DNA from: JADZFO01 sp964512635
GTDB lineage: Bacteria; 4484-113; JAFGCY01
Assembly (NCBI GenBank): GCA_964512635.1
Contig: CAZEJB010000013.1
Coordinates: 1-64,000 of the forward strand
Reading direction: 5' to 3'
Length of the DNA: 64,000 bases
Both the position numbers and the translations under genes were made by a program. Below are positions 32,373-41,124 of the stretch, piece after piece; position 1 is the first letter of the stretch, and every line of letters starts with the position of its first letter. The notes below the pieces were generated by a model, which did not search any database, was not told the origin of the DNA, and saw nothing but the letters and a program-made list of their open reading frames with translations.

Positions 32373-33280
32373 CAGTCGTCCTCCCGGTTGCCACCAGGGG
32401 GCGGGGCCGACTTGGCGCCCTGGATCACGGCGAGCTCGCGCTCGGCCTCGGCGATGGCACTTTCCGTCTGGGCCAGCTGCTCTTCCAGCTGCTCTTCGCT
32501 GAGGCTGTGGGCGTCCGCCTCGACCTCAGCGATGTTCTCGGTGCTCTGGCCGGTCAGGAGCCGGAAGTTCTTGTGGGCGATGTCGGCGCTGGCCGTCAGG
32601 TGGCGCTTGGCGCGTGCCACCTGTTCAATCGCGTCCAGTCGCCGCAGATGCCTCTTTAGCGGCGGCTCCGGGCTCATGGGCTCGCCCGTCTCCTTGTCAA
32701 CCAGCTCAAGGGGCGGCTGCAGCAGACGGATGCTGTCCACCGGCGGGGAGAGCAGCTCGGCCTCCGCAAGCTCGGCGTCGATCTTGGCTTGCAGCGCTTC
32801 GCTTTGGGCCATGTCGCGCTCGAAGAAGTCGCGGATCCGCTGGGCGTCGCGCTCGGCGTGGTAGCCGATCAGCTCCCGGGCCATGCGGTTCCAGGCCTGA
32901 CCGTACTCGGTTACAAACTCATCGAACTTCAGGCCGATGCACAGGGCTGCGGCCTTGCGCTTGTTGAGGATGGTCGAGAGCGCGATGCCGCCCTTGATCC
33001 AGGGGTGGCCAGCGATCTCTGTCCAGCTCTCGTCAAAGGCGATGCTGCGCAGAGCCACCAGCAGCCAGAGGTAAGGCCGCAGCTTCACGGCGAAGTCCTT
33101 GGCAGTTCCGTGCAGTCCGGTCACGTCGCAGACAACGCTCCAGTCGGCGTCCATTTCGCGCAGGGAGACGATTTTTTCCAGCAGCGCGAACTGCTCGGGC
33201 TCCAGAAAGCGCTTGGCGCAGGTCAGTGGCGACGGCGGCCTTGGCGCAGTTGGCAGGCTGTCTTTCCTCACCGCGCTCAT
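32372..33280 (-). CDS. Putative terminase small subunit/packaging-region protein
   Basis: The 302-aa helical protein (MSAVRKDSLPTAPRPPSPLT...) starts the packaging operon directly before the large terminase (TGATG overlap). The central part has helices (LVALRSIAFDESWTEIAGHP, then FVTEYGQAWNRMARELIGYH); the C-terminal part is a coiled coil (EEQLEEQLAQTESAIAEAER). Position supports a DNA-recognition small terminase, but it is longer than usual and no HTH is obvious. Confidence 0.5.
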   Translation of the reverse strand: MSAVRKDSLPTAPRPPSPLTCAKRFLEPEQFALLEKIVSLREMDADWSVVCDVTGLHGTAKDFAVKLRPYLWLLVALRSIAFDESWTEIAGHPWIKGGIALSTILNKRKAAALCIGLKFDEFVTEYGQAWNRMARELIGYHAERDAQRIRDFFERDMAQSEALQAKIDAELAEAELLSPPVDSIRLLQPPLELVDKETGEPMSPEPPLKRHLRRLDAIEQVARAKRHLTASADIAHKNFRLLTGQSTENIAEVEADAHSLSEEQLEEQLAQTESAIAEAERELAVIQGAKSAPPPGGNREDD

Positions 33281-33756
33281 GCCGACCTCCGGCTTGTAGT
33301 CAGACGGGCGGCTCCCCGGCTGCCGGGGTAGTCAGCCGGGAAGGCCGCCCCGAGGAGGAAGGCGGAAGCTGCTAGGGTGGTGAGAAGGGCAAGGGAGGCA
33401 GTGCGGCTGCCGGCGCGGTGGGTGCTGATGCTGGCGTTACAGTGCGTCAGCAGGGCATCAGCTCCCTGTTCGCCGGGCCGAGTACAACGCACCGCGCCGG
33501 GCCGCTGGCTCAGGTGAGCAGCATCGCGCGCCTCCGCTGTTTGGGGTACGGGGTAAGGCCCGGCGGCTGATTCGTGCTGTGACCGCACCGCCGGGCTGGC
33601 AGAGAGAATGCAAAGGGGCAGAATTTTCACCCTGGATTCACCCACGGCCGGGCCGGGGCTCATCTCCAGGGGTGCATGTCCACAAGGGATGCCCGCAGCG
33701 CGGCGAGTCTCAACTGAGTGTTGAGCGCCGTCCACAGACTGTGCGCCGCGTGGCAT
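33277..33756 (-). CDS. Doubtful small protein upstream of the packaging genes
   Basis: An open frame of up to 159 codons ends with TGA overlapping the next ATG (ATGA), as in neighbouring coupled genes. Only the C-terminal part looks protein-like: a hydrophobic segment (SLALLTTLAASAFLLGAAFP) that could be a TM helix or signal peptide. The N-terminal part is Pro/Arg/Ser-rich and resembles translated non-coding DNA, and no start with a good ribosome site is visible. The true gene may be only the last 50-60 codons, or absent. The region may also hold the packaging site. Confidence 0.28.
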   Translation of the reverse strand: MPRGAQSVDGAQHSVETRRAAGIPCGHAPLEMSPGPAVGESRVKILPLCILSASPAVRSQHESAAGPYPVPQTAEARDAAHLSQRPGAVRCTRPGEQGADALLTHCNASISTHRAGSRTASLALLTTLAASAFLLGAAFPADYPGSRGAARLTTSRRSA

Positions 33757-33807
33757 CCACGAGCTTATACAGCCGCTTCAGCGTAAAATGTAGAATGTGG
33801 TAGCAGA

Positions 33808-33844
33808 TGTTCCAATATGGTACGTAATGTTCCATTTTGGAACA
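33808..33844. promoter_or_regulatory. Tandem operator sites TGTTCCA-N3-TGGAACA with leftward promoter
   Basis: A perfect 7-3-7 inverted repeat, TGTTCCATTTTGGAACA (33828-33844), is preceded exactly 20 bp away by an imperfect copy, TGTTCCAATATGGTACG (33808). On the minus strand TTGGAA (within the second site), a 17-bp spacer and TACATT form a plausible promoter pointing to the packaging genes. Two sites spaced two helical turns apart suggest cooperative binding by an unknown regulator of the late operon. Confidence 0.6.
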
Positions 33845-33853
33845 CGTCGCCGC

Positions 33854-34081
33854 TTATGATGGCGCGTAGAGCTTTTCGGTCGCCTCGATGATCTTCAGGT
33901 AGCGACTGCAGGTGTTGTGGGCCGGGGTCCATTTGCACTTCCGGGCGCGCAGCCGGCGGCTCAGCGCCCGCGCGCTGGCCGTCCGGTCAGTCCTCAGCCA
34001 CTCGTCATAGACCGCTGCGATCCGCGGGTCGCGCCGGTCCAGGTCCGCCCGCGCCAGCTCAGTCCAATGCGGCTTGCTCAA
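33854..34081 (-). CDS. Small basic helical phage protein
   Basis: The 75-aa protein (MSKPHWTELARADLDRRDPR...) has an acidic/basic N-terminal helix and an Arg-rich HTH-like part (ASARALSRRLRARKCKWTPA, then HNTCSRYLKIIEATEKL). It is the last gene of the early operon and lies just upstream of the tandem operator of the late genes, so a late-gene regulator is possible. That role is inferred only from position and basic helix content. Confidence 0.5.
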   Translation of the reverse strand: MSKPHWTELARADLDRRDPRIAAVYDEWLRTDRTASARALSRRLRARKCKWTPAHNTCSRYLKIIEATEKLYAPS

Positions 34082-34222
34082 TTTCGGTCCCTCCCTATCT
34101 CTCTTCTGTGACGCAATGACATAACGTTACGTAAGAAAGAGAAATTCACGCCTGCACGCCCGCGCGCGCATGCGTCGCATGTAGAGCAAATTTGCTGTGT
34201 TGCGTCACGTTGCGTCATTGCG
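34082..34222. other. Short intergenic region between primase-helicase and the next gene
   Basis: It holds alternating GC-rich runs (CCCGCGCGCGCATGCG) and the direct repeat TTGCGTCA (TTGCGTCACG at 34201 and 34211, then TTGCGTCA), three times in about 30 bp at 34199-34226. These are iteron-like but short. I see no gene. Confidence 0.4.
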
Positions 34223-36160
34223 TCACGATCCGCCCCCGCTGTCATAGTCCAGCCGTCCGCTGCGCGGCCGTGTGTCGCTCTGATCCCAAGGCTTGAGCAC
34301 AATCCCGCGCCAAAGCCGCTGCCGGCCCGTGTTATCGGGCTCACAGCCCCGCAGGCGCAGCTGTGCGGCGAAAGGCTTGGGGCCCAGGGGGTAGCAGCCC
34401 TCCTCCTCGCACCAGGCCTTGTAGCGTGCCTTGAGCTCCTTGGTCACCGTGTAGTACTCCGGGGGGCAGGGGGGCGGAATCAGGTCACAGCAGTCGGCCA
34501 GGAACGGCCCCAGCAGATCCTGCTCGTCTCGATACCCTGCGGTGGCTTCCAGAACGGGGGCTGGGGGTGCCAGGCCGGAGCCGCCCTTCTCGTCGAGGAT
34601 CACCTGATACTCCTCGAGGCCGTCGACCATCCACTTCAAGATTCCGCTGGCCTCCAGCTTCAGCTTTTCGCCCAGTTGCTTGTCTTGTTCGGCGTCCGGG
34701 ATCCGAACGTTGAAGGGCACCAGCAGTATTCGCCGCCAGATGCCGTCGTCGGTACCACGGATGTCAGGGCGGTGGTTGGTCATCAGCCAGGGCATGAACT
34801 CAATCGGGAAGTTGAAGAAGCCGCCGTGCGGGTGACGCGCCTGCAGCCAGCGATCGCCGGTCATGCTCTTGACCAGGCCCTCGTCGAGGCGCTTGCCTTC
34901 CTTGCTCTCAGAGGCCTGCAGCAGCCGCACGCCGGCCAGCTTGGCCAGGGCGTAGTACTGGTTGTTGCCGCCGCGGTCGGATTCCATCAGCGTTTCGACG
35001 CTGGTTGTGGTGGCATAGTCGCCGGCGACATAGCCGATAGTCTCGACAAAGACGCTCTTGCCGTTGGCCCCGCCTCCCTGCAGGATCACCAGCTTCTGTT
35101 CCTCGTTGCCGGCGACCAGTAGATAGCCGCAAAGGCGCTGGATGAATTCGATCATCGCCGCGTCGCCTTCGAAGATGCGCTCCAGAAAGGCCAGCCAGAT
35201 AGGGCACTGGGCCTCCGGGTTCCAGGCCACCGGGCTCGTCTTGGTCAGGCAGTCGGCCGGCCTGGCCGGGCGGAACATCGCGCCGTCGCGGGAGTGGAAG
35301 GGCCGCAGGTCCAGCGTGCCGTTGGCGCAGTTGAACAGCCAAGGGTTCGCATCCAAGTCCTCCGGCCGTCGCGCCACCAGCGGCTGGATCTTCGCCGCCT
35401 CCAGCGCCTCGTTCCACGGCCGGTTATGCCGGCAGTGGTTGGTCCAGAACAGCGTGGCGTCATGCTCGGCACTGCCGGGCTCCCACTGCCGCAGTTCCTG
35501 CTCGATGTCGTAGAGCACCTGGCTCATCCACCACTTGGCCCTGATCTCGTCGAGCCGCCAGTAGCCGCCGCCTTCCATTACGGTGCACCAGGTGTACCAG
35601 CCGCCCAGATCCTGGCAGTGCAGCACCGCCTCGCCGTGTCGACGCAGGAAGCGCATCGCGTTGCCCAGGTCATCGTGGCCCAGTCTGACGGCTGTTTCGT
35701 AGCGCACCGGGTTGAAGCCGCTGCGGCCCTTGGCCGGGCGCCGTGGAAGGTTGCCCCCCGATCCCCCCTCAGGTTCAGAGGGGTCACGGCCTGTCGCGCC
35801 GCCGCGGCCTTTGTTACGCGACTCTTCGCCTTTGCGGGGGGCAGGGGGCGGGGGACTGCTGTCGCCGGCCTGCCCGCCCTCCTCTGTCTCATCCGCGTGA
35901 CTGGAGTTGCCAGCGTCTGGCGTCAGCAGCTCATCCGGCGGAAAAATGAAGTCCAGCGGCGGCGCGCTGTCCGGCGGATCCTGCGCCTGCAGGAGCTCGT
36001 CGAGGGCGAAGTGGAAAGACCTTGTCAGCGCCAGGCGGTCTTTCGGATCGCGGAAGATCAGAAGCGCGCGGCGTGCGGCCTCGATCCGCTTGTCCATCAC
36101 GGCCGGACTCAGGCGCTCTGGCGACGGCAATCCGTCGTGGGGGTACGGGGGCTCGCTCAG
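34223..36160 (-). CDS. Primase-helicase, D5/P4-type superfamily 3
   Basis: The protein has a Pro/Gly-rich linker (about residues 60-145), a D5_N-like region (WTNHCRHNRPWNEALEAAKI, then NPWLFNCANGTLDL) and an SF3 helicase/ATPase core: Walker A QGGGANGKSVF, LAGVRLLQASESKEGKRLDE, and PWLMTNHRPDIRGTDDGIWR. It unwinds DNA at the phage origin. CTG 36160 is the best start: AGGAGG lies 7 bases upstream and CTGA overlaps the previous stop. TTG 36130 and ATG 36097 are alternatives without good sites. From CTG the protein is 645 aa. Confidence 0.85.
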   Translation of the reverse strand: MSEPPYPHDGLPSPERLSPAVMDKRIEAARRALLIFRDPKDRLALTRSFHFALDELLQAQDPPDSAPPLDFIFPPDELLTPDAGNSSHADETEEGGQAGDSSPPPPAPRKGEESRNKGRGGATGRDPSEPEGGSGGNLPRRPAKGRSGFNPVRYETAVRLGHDDLGNAMRFLRRHGEAVLHCQDLGGWYTWCTVMEGGGYWRLDEIRAKWWMSQVLYDIEQELRQWEPGSAEHDATLFWTNHCRHNRPWNEALEAAKIQPLVARRPEDLDANPWLFNCANGTLDLRPFHSRDGAMFRPARPADCLTKTSPVAWNPEAQCPIWLAFLERIFEGDAAMIEFIQRLCGYLLVAGNEEQKLVILQGGGANGKSVFVETIGYVAGDYATTTSVETLMESDRGGNNQYYALAKLAGVRLLQASESKEGKRLDEGLVKSMTGDRWLQARHPHGGFFNFPIEFMPWLMTNHRPDIRGTDDGIWRRILLVPFNVRIPDAEQDKQLGEKLKLEASGILKWMVDGLEEYQVILDEKGGSGLAPPAPVLEATAGYRDEQDLLGPFLADCCDLIPPPCPPEYYTVTKELKARYKAWCEEEGCYPLGPKPFAAQLRLRGCEPDNTGRQRLWRGIVLKPWDQSDTRPRSGRLDYDSGGGS

Positions 36161-36372
36161 GCGCCCACCTCCTCGGCCCCGTTTTCATCGCCGCCAGGCG
36201 CAGTGCGGGCAGCTTGTTCTGCGAGCCAGGCTGCCTGGATCTTCTTCAGCCGATCGAGGCCGCACTTGTGCATGGCCACCAGCTGCCGCACCCTGACCGC
36301 CTTGCCGCCGGGCTGCATCGCCGCTTTGATCTGTCGAAACCATTTCGGAATCATGACCGGCTTGTGTGTCAT
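36157..36372 (-). CDS. Small basic phage protein
   Basis: The 71-aa protein (MTHKPVMIPKWFRQIKAAMQ...) is basic and helical in the first 50 residues (RVRQLVAMHKCGLDRLKKIQ) and acidic at the end. It is linked to both neighbours by ATGA- and CTGA-type overlaps within the replication operon. It could be a small DNA-binding accessory to the AAA+ or helicase protein; no family recognised. Confidence 0.55.
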   Translation of the reverse strand: MTHKPVMIPKWFRQIKAAMQPGGKAVRVRQLVAMHKCGLDRLKKIQAAWLAEQAARTAPGGDENGAEEVGA

Positions 36373-37625
36373 AGCGCCGGGTTGCCTCCTGCGGTTGATT
36401 CGGGCATGGCCTGCGCCTGCTTCTGCAGCTGCTCACGTCCGCCGCTGTTCCAGGCCTCGAGCAGTCGCTGCACGCTATCCTCGACCGGCGGGGCGGTATA
36501 GCCCGGCGCCTCCAGCTTCTCCCGGAGGCGCTCGCTGAGACTCACTTTCGGCTTGCCGCTGCTGTGCGCCAGGTCGATCACGAAACTGCGCAGGGCCTGG
36601 CGGCAACGCTGCTCCAGCACGGCAAAGCTCAGGCCGCGTTCGCTGGCCAGCTTGCCGGCTTCCTCGGCCTGCAGGTCCACCTTGAACTGCGTCGCACTCT
36701 TGCCTTGCGGCAGAGTCTTCAGGAATCCGCTGAAGTAGAGCCCCAGCTCAAGCGCTCCAGGCGCGCGCAGCTCAAGCGTTACCTCAAAGCGCCGGCGCGC
36801 CGCCGGGTCGATTGCTTCCATCCGGTTCGTGGCGGCGAAGATGTAGTTGTGCTCGGAGGCCTCGTCCATCAGCGTCAAAAGCGCGTTGGTGTCCTCGGCT
36901 GTGTGGTGCGCCACGCGCTCGCGGTTCATCAGCAAGGAATCCGCCTCGTCGAGGAACAGGACCAGTTCGTGCCGGCGGATGAAGCGTAGTGCTGCGGTGG
37001 CCTGGGCCGCCGTTTCGCCGACCCACTTGCTGCGCAGTCCGGCGCAGCGCAGCACGAACAGCGGCAGCCCCAGCTCCAGGGCCAGCGCGCCTGCCAGTGT
37101 CGTCTTGCCGTCGCCTGGCGGGCCGTGCATCAGCAGCGTCCGCACCGGGCTTAGCCCGTGCTCGTGAAGAACATCTGCCGCCTGCAGGTCGCGCAGGAAA
37201 TCCTCGGCGGCGCTGCGGGTGAAGTCGTCGAGGATCATTTCGGCCAGGCTCAGCCGCGGACGCTGTTCGTAGAGGAAGCCCGAAAGCTCGCGCGGCACGT
37301 CGATCTTGCTGCGGCCGACTGAACCTTCGTCCTCGGCGTCCTCAGATCGGACGTCGCCGGCGCGGCCCTGCTGGGTGAAGCCTCGCGCGCCTGGCGCGTT
37401 ACCCTTCGGTGGCTCCGGGCGCGCCTTGGCATTGCGCATCGCCGCCCGGAGCATGTAGGCCTCGCTGTTCGCGCCTTCGGCCTCCAGCTGGTCGGCGACC
37501 TGCTTGACCCGCGCGGCATACTCGCGATCCTGGCCCTGGAAATGCAGCTTGATCAACTCGGCTGTCAGCTCCAAGCGGTCCAGCTTGACCGGCTTCCCGC
37601 CGGCGGGTTTCGCCGTGCCGCTCAT
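36369..37625 (-). CDS. AAA+ ATPase (FtsH/ClpX-type P-loop)
   Basis: The 418-aa protein has a helical N-terminal part (1-110), a Walker A GPPGDGKTT (168-176), pore-loop-like LRCAGLRSKWVGET, Walker B LVLFLDEADS (221-230), sensor 1 FAATNRME (263-270) and an arginine-finger region (PAARRRFE, 274-281), then an AAA lid. This is a protein-remodelling ATPase of the classic clade, not a DnaC helicase loader. No protease follows it. It is coupled to the large unknown gene upstream, so the two may act together in replication or against host factors; that is inference. Confidence 0.8.
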   Translation of the reverse strand: MSGTAKPAGGKPVKLDRLELTAELIKLHFQGQDREYAARVKQVADQLEAEGANSEAYMLRAAMRNAKARPEPPKGNAPGARGFTQQGRAGDVRSEDAEDEGSVGRSKIDVPRELSGFLYEQRPRLSLAEMILDDFTRSAAEDFLRDLQAADVLHEHGLSPVRTLLMHGPPGDGKTTLAGALALELGLPLFVLRCAGLRSKWVGETAAQATAALRFIRRHELVLFLDEADSLLMNRERVAHHTAEDTNALLTLMDEASEHNYIFAATNRMEAIDPAARRRFEVTLELRAPGALELGLYFSGFLKTLPQGKSATQFKVDLQAEEAGKLASERGLSFAVLEQRCRQALRSFVIDLAHSSGKPKVSLSERLREKLEAPGYTAPPVEDSVQRLLEAWNSGGREQLQKQAQAMPESTAGGNPAL

Positions 37626-40609
37626 GAGCGCACCGCCGGCTTGGCTGCGGTCTTGCGCGGCGCGGGCTTTGCCGCTGGCTTCGCCTTCGATGATGCCGCC
37701 TTGATTTGTGCTCCGTGGCTGACGATGGCAGGTTTGGCCCAGCCGGGCGGCTGAATCTTAAGCGGTGCCAGGCTCTCAATACGGACTACCTCGCCGGCGA
37801 ACTGCTCAATGAACTCGGAGCTCGTGAGTGACCGCGTGCCACCGTTTTCAATCCAGCGCCGCTGCTTCTCTTTGTTGATGGTCTTATCGCCGCAGTGCCA
37901 GGCCGTCGTGCCTGCGTAGATCGTCCAGGTGGCCTTGGGCCGCTTGGGGGCCTGGTAACTGTACTCTGGCTTGGCCAACGGAGCCCAGCCGCCAAGAAGC
38001 ACGTCGAGTTGATCTTCACTGACGTCCTTCCAGCTGCAGCCTCGCAGCAGATCCGGCATGGCCGCAATACGCCGATCGTCAGCGCCAGCCTCCCAGTCGC
38101 TATCAAGTTGCTTGAGCACGTGTGACGGGATGAAGGGCCGCATCCAGGCAGGCAACTCGGCCTTGAGCTCAACTCGGCCGTAGCCATTGGCGACCCTGAA
38201 CGTCGAGGCAGCGAAGCGCCGGTGCAGCTCGCTCGGGCTGAGAACAGGGCGTTCCCTGGTTCGTGGGTCGTTATGTTTCATCTCCCCGTGGCTCTGCATG
38301 TAGCCGGTCCACATGACCCCGCCCATCACCTTGTTCTCTTCTGGGCTCAGCCGCCAGACGACTCCCATGTCAGCGTTGACAAGCAAGTGGAAGGGCAGCG
38401 GGAAGTTGTCCAGCTCCTGAGTGGTCAAATCACCGATCCTGGTTATGCCCTCAACCAGCACACGCTCGCCATTTAGCCGGGCGCGCCAGCGGGTTTCGTA
38501 GGGCCGCGCCCACTCTGGCACCAGATCCATTTCGCCGTCGAAGAGTAGCTCGAAGCTCTGCGCGAGAGAGCGCTCTAGATACGGATCGCTGAGTTTCCAG
38601 ATGTCGTCGTCGAAGCCCTCAGGCGCTGCTTGGTACTCGGCCAGTTCTTTGGGGTAGAGCATGCGCTCGGATGTCCAGTCAGCGCGCTCGGGTCCGATTA
38701 GCCACATCGTCCACTCCACGTCCTCTTCCCCTGGCAGTTCACGTGGGTTGATAAAACGCAGTTGTATTCCGAGAGGCAGGGTGCTGACCAGTTCTGGTGT
38801 TAACTCGCCCACCGTAAGGACCTTGGCCGAATGGCCCTCCTCTTCCTCCTCCTCGCCGTCGCGGACCTCGTCAGGCTCAGGCTCGGGCGCGGCGATCTCA
38901 ACAGCTGTTCCCAGCTCGCCGATGTCGAAGTCTCCTTCACTGGTTTCTGTCGACTTCACGCCGGCAATGCGCTGGCCATCGCGAACCGCGGTCCAGGGCA
39001 GGATCACATTGGCGTGGGCCCACTCCGGGAAGGCCTCAAGCGCCTTATCCCTCAGTTCGAGACCGTTGATCGTCAGAGTGAATACCGCTTTACCGATGTG
39101 CTCGGTGAACTTCGACCAGCTGGTCGGCTTGGTCTCAGAACCCTCCTCGCCTTCGGACGCAGGCTGCGAGTAGCCCACCCAGAGACGTTTTTCGCCATCG
39201 AGGACGCTGATGACAAAGCGCCAGGCGAAGCCGAGCGGCGTCGTGAAGTAAAGCTGGGTCGCAGCCGGTAGTTCGTTCGCCATCTCCTCGGTCACTTCGC
39301 CGAGGGTTAGAGGCCGAAGGTCTTCGCCCAGGTCGTTGCTGTCTGCGGACAGGTAGCCCTGCTCCATCAGGTCTTCTGGGCCGATCTGTTGGCCCTCGCT
39401 GTCGATCGGCGCGCCGTGCTCGTCAACGCTTTCGCCGTCCCACTGCCCATCGTCCTGCGCGGGCTCGGGCAAGCCCTTGCCGCCGCTGGTGCTGCAGCTC
39501 CCCCGGCCGTGCACCGCGTTGGGGCCGGCCAACTGGCCGCGGCAGCTGCAGCTTTCGGCAGGCTGCGGCTCCCCGCCGGGCAGGTATTCGTCCAGCGGGA
39601 AGTGCGGTTCAGCCTGGCCGTTCTCTACAGCCTTCTCGCGCCGCCTGGCGCGCGCCCCGAGCTCGGCCTTGTCGGCGGAAAGCTTGCCGGCGAGTATCCC
39701 GCTGAAGGCACTGATCAGGTTGGCCAGCTGCTCGGTCTTCATCTCCTCGGCCAGCTGCAGCACTTCAGCGAAAGCCCCATTCGCGTGGATCTCGATGCGG
39801 CTTGCCGGCAGCTCGTGCTTGCCGTTGCTGCTTGTGAGCGCACGCTCGGCCCGTTCTTGCAGTTCCGGGTCGAAGGGCATGCCCCGCCTGGCAGGTGGCG
39901 CAGCCGTCTCTGGCCGTGATTCTTCCTCTTCGTCCAAGGGCTTTACGATGTCCGACCAGCGCGGCGCGGCCTTTGGCGCTGCCGGGGGCGTATCCGCCAC
40001 CATCTCGTCGACGTACAGCCGCGTGCGCCGCTCATGCTCCGCACCGTCTTTGAGTTTCAGCTGCGCCGGCGTGAAAACACCGCTGTGGTCGACCTTCTTA
40101 AGCCGGTAGGCCACGGTCACACCCTCAGCGCCGACCGCGGTCACCTCACCGAAGGCCCAGCCCTCGGGTTTGACCCTGACCTTGTCGCCGACCTTGTAAA
40201 AGCCGCTGGCGCTTGCCTGGGCCTCAGTTTTAACTGCCGCTATGGGCATAGTCTCCTCCTCGTTTGGCGCAGGCTCCGCCTGCAACTCAGGTTCTTTGTT
40301 GGTTGCGGCCGCGGCCGCCAGTCGTGCCTTCAACTCCGTCTCGCGACGGCTCTGCTCTTCTTTGTCGCGCAGTCTGAGACGGGACGAATTGCCTTCCGCG
40401 TTCCTCTCTGGATCCGCCCAGTAGGTGCCCCAGTCATCGTCGCCACGCCCTCCGCGGTTTCTCACTCTGGCCAGCGGTACACCGTCACGGCCTGCGCAGA
40501 CTTCAAACACTTCGCCAGGCTGCCACTCCCATTGGCCGTGACCTATCCAGGTCCATATCTCAACCTCGTCGCCGACGCGGAAGATCGTGTTGAGGACTTG
40601 CTCGCTCAT
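37622..40609 (-). CDS. Very large early protein of unknown function
   Basis: The 995-aa protein (MSEQVLNTIFRVGDEVEIWT...) starts with two SH3-like beta segments (VGDEVEIW and VGDKVRVKPEGWAFGEVTAV). A central region follows with acidic linkers and repeats of the form LTLGEVTEEMANELPAATQL and LTVGELTPELVSTLPLGIQL, each followed by strands with Trp (RFVISVLDGEKRLWVGYSQP). It ends in a Lys/Ala/Pro tail (SSKAKPAAKPAPRKTAAKP) resembling histone H1 tails. The tail suggests nucleic acid binding. I recognise no family. ATG 40609 overlaps the upstream stop (ATGA), and its own end overlaps the AAA+ gene. Confidence 0.65.
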   Translation of the reverse strand: MSEQVLNTIFRVGDEVEIWTWIGHGQWEWQPGEVFEVCAGRDGVPLARVRNRGGRGDDDWGTYWADPERNAEGNSSRLRLRDKEEQSRRETELKARLAAAAATNKEPELQAEPAPNEEETMPIAAVKTEAQASASGFYKVGDKVRVKPEGWAFGEVTAVGAEGVTVAYRLKKVDHSGVFTPAQLKLKDGAEHERRTRLYVDEMVADTPPAAPKAAPRWSDIVKPLDEEEESRPETAAPPARRGMPFDPELQERAERALTSSNGKHELPASRIEIHANGAFAEVLQLAEEMKTEQLANLISAFSGILAGKLSADKAELGARARRREKAVENGQAEPHFPLDEYLPGGEPQPAESCSCRGQLAGPNAVHGRGSCSTSGGKGLPEPAQDDGQWDGESVDEHGAPIDSEGQQIGPEDLMEQGYLSADSNDLGEDLRPLTLGEVTEEMANELPAATQLYFTTPLGFAWRFVISVLDGEKRLWVGYSQPASEGEEGSETKPTSWSKFTEHIGKAVFTLTINGLELRDKALEAFPEWAHANVILPWTAVRDGQRIAGVKSTETSEGDFDIGELGTAVEIAAPEPEPDEVRDGEEEEEEGHSAKVLTVGELTPELVSTLPLGIQLRFINPRELPGEEDVEWTMWLIGPERADWTSERMLYPKELAEYQAAPEGFDDDIWKLSDPYLERSLAQSFELLFDGEMDLVPEWARPYETRWRARLNGERVLVEGITRIGDLTTQELDNFPLPFHLLVNADMGVVWRLSPEENKVMGGVMWTGYMQSHGEMKHNDPRTRERPVLSPSELHRRFAASTFRVANGYGRVELKAELPAWMRPFIPSHVLKQLDSDWEAGADDRRIAAMPDLLRGCSWKDVSEDQLDVLLGGWAPLAKPEYSYQAPKRPKATWTIYAGTTAWHCGDKTINKEKQRRWIENGGTRSLTSSEFIEQFAGEVVRIESLAPLKIQPPGWAKPAIVSHGAQIKAASSKAKPAAKPAPRKTAAKPAVRS

Positions 40610-41124
40610 GGGCGGTACCCCTCTGGCAGGATCCCCACCGGCACCGGGAAAATGTTCTGCTGACCTCGGTATGGGATCGGCACGGGCAGCGCCCGCACGT
40701 CCGCCAGCACCCAGCCGAAGCGACCAGGCGCGAAGTTGCCGAGGGCGAGCTCGCGCTCGGTGAGCTCGATGTGATGCCGCGTTCCGTTGCCCTCGGTGAG
40801 GATGTAACCGCTGTAGCCCGCAAACTCTTCGCTGGGCACACAGTCCACCAGCCGCGCGACGGCAACCAGCGCGCCGAGGGGCCAGTACTCCGGCCAGCCG
40901 AGCGCGCGACACTGTTCATCGACTTGCGGGAACAGGTGCTCGTGCAGCAGGTCAGCAGTGCCGTCGCGAAACCACTCGTCGGTCTTGCTCGCGTGGATCA
41001 GCAGGGGCCGGCCCAGCAGCCATTGCGGCGCGCGCCAGTGTCGAGTCTCGACGCGCTTCGCGCCGAGCGCGACCGCCGTGGCCCAGGGCTGGTGAATGGA
41101 CAGGGCTTTGACCATGACGCTCAT
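40606..41124 (-). CDS. ASCH domain protein
   Basis: The 172-aa protein shows the ASCH signature: KALSIHQPWATAVALGAKRV near the N-terminus, RPLLIHASK (about residues 39-47), LGALVAVARLVDCV and FGWVLADVRAL. ASCH domains bind RNA or modified nucleosides; some are amidohydrolases of N4-acetylcytidine. In phages they may deal with modified nucleotides. Starts at ATG 41124 or 41115 (MVKALSIHQP). It is coupled to both neighbours by overlaps. Confidence 0.85.
   Translation of the reverse strand: MSVMVKALSIHQPWATAVALGAKRVETRHWRAPQWLLGRPLLIHASKTDEWFRDGTADLLHEHLFPQVDEQCRALGWPEYWPLGALVAVARLVDCVPSEEFAGYSGYILTEGNGTRHHIELTERELALGNFAPGRFGWVLADVRALPVPIPYRGQQNIFPVPVGILPEGYRP

Noticed and set aside
36369..37625. 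AAA+ ATPase as part of an AAA-protease defence pair (IetAS-like)
   Set aside because: No subtilisin-like or other protease gene is adjacent; neighbours are phage replication genes.
37626..40912. N-terminal 101-residue extension of the 995-aa protein
   Set aside because: The extension is Arg/Ala/Gly-rich, overlaps the ASCH gene in another frame, and ATG 40609 has the usual ATGA coupling.
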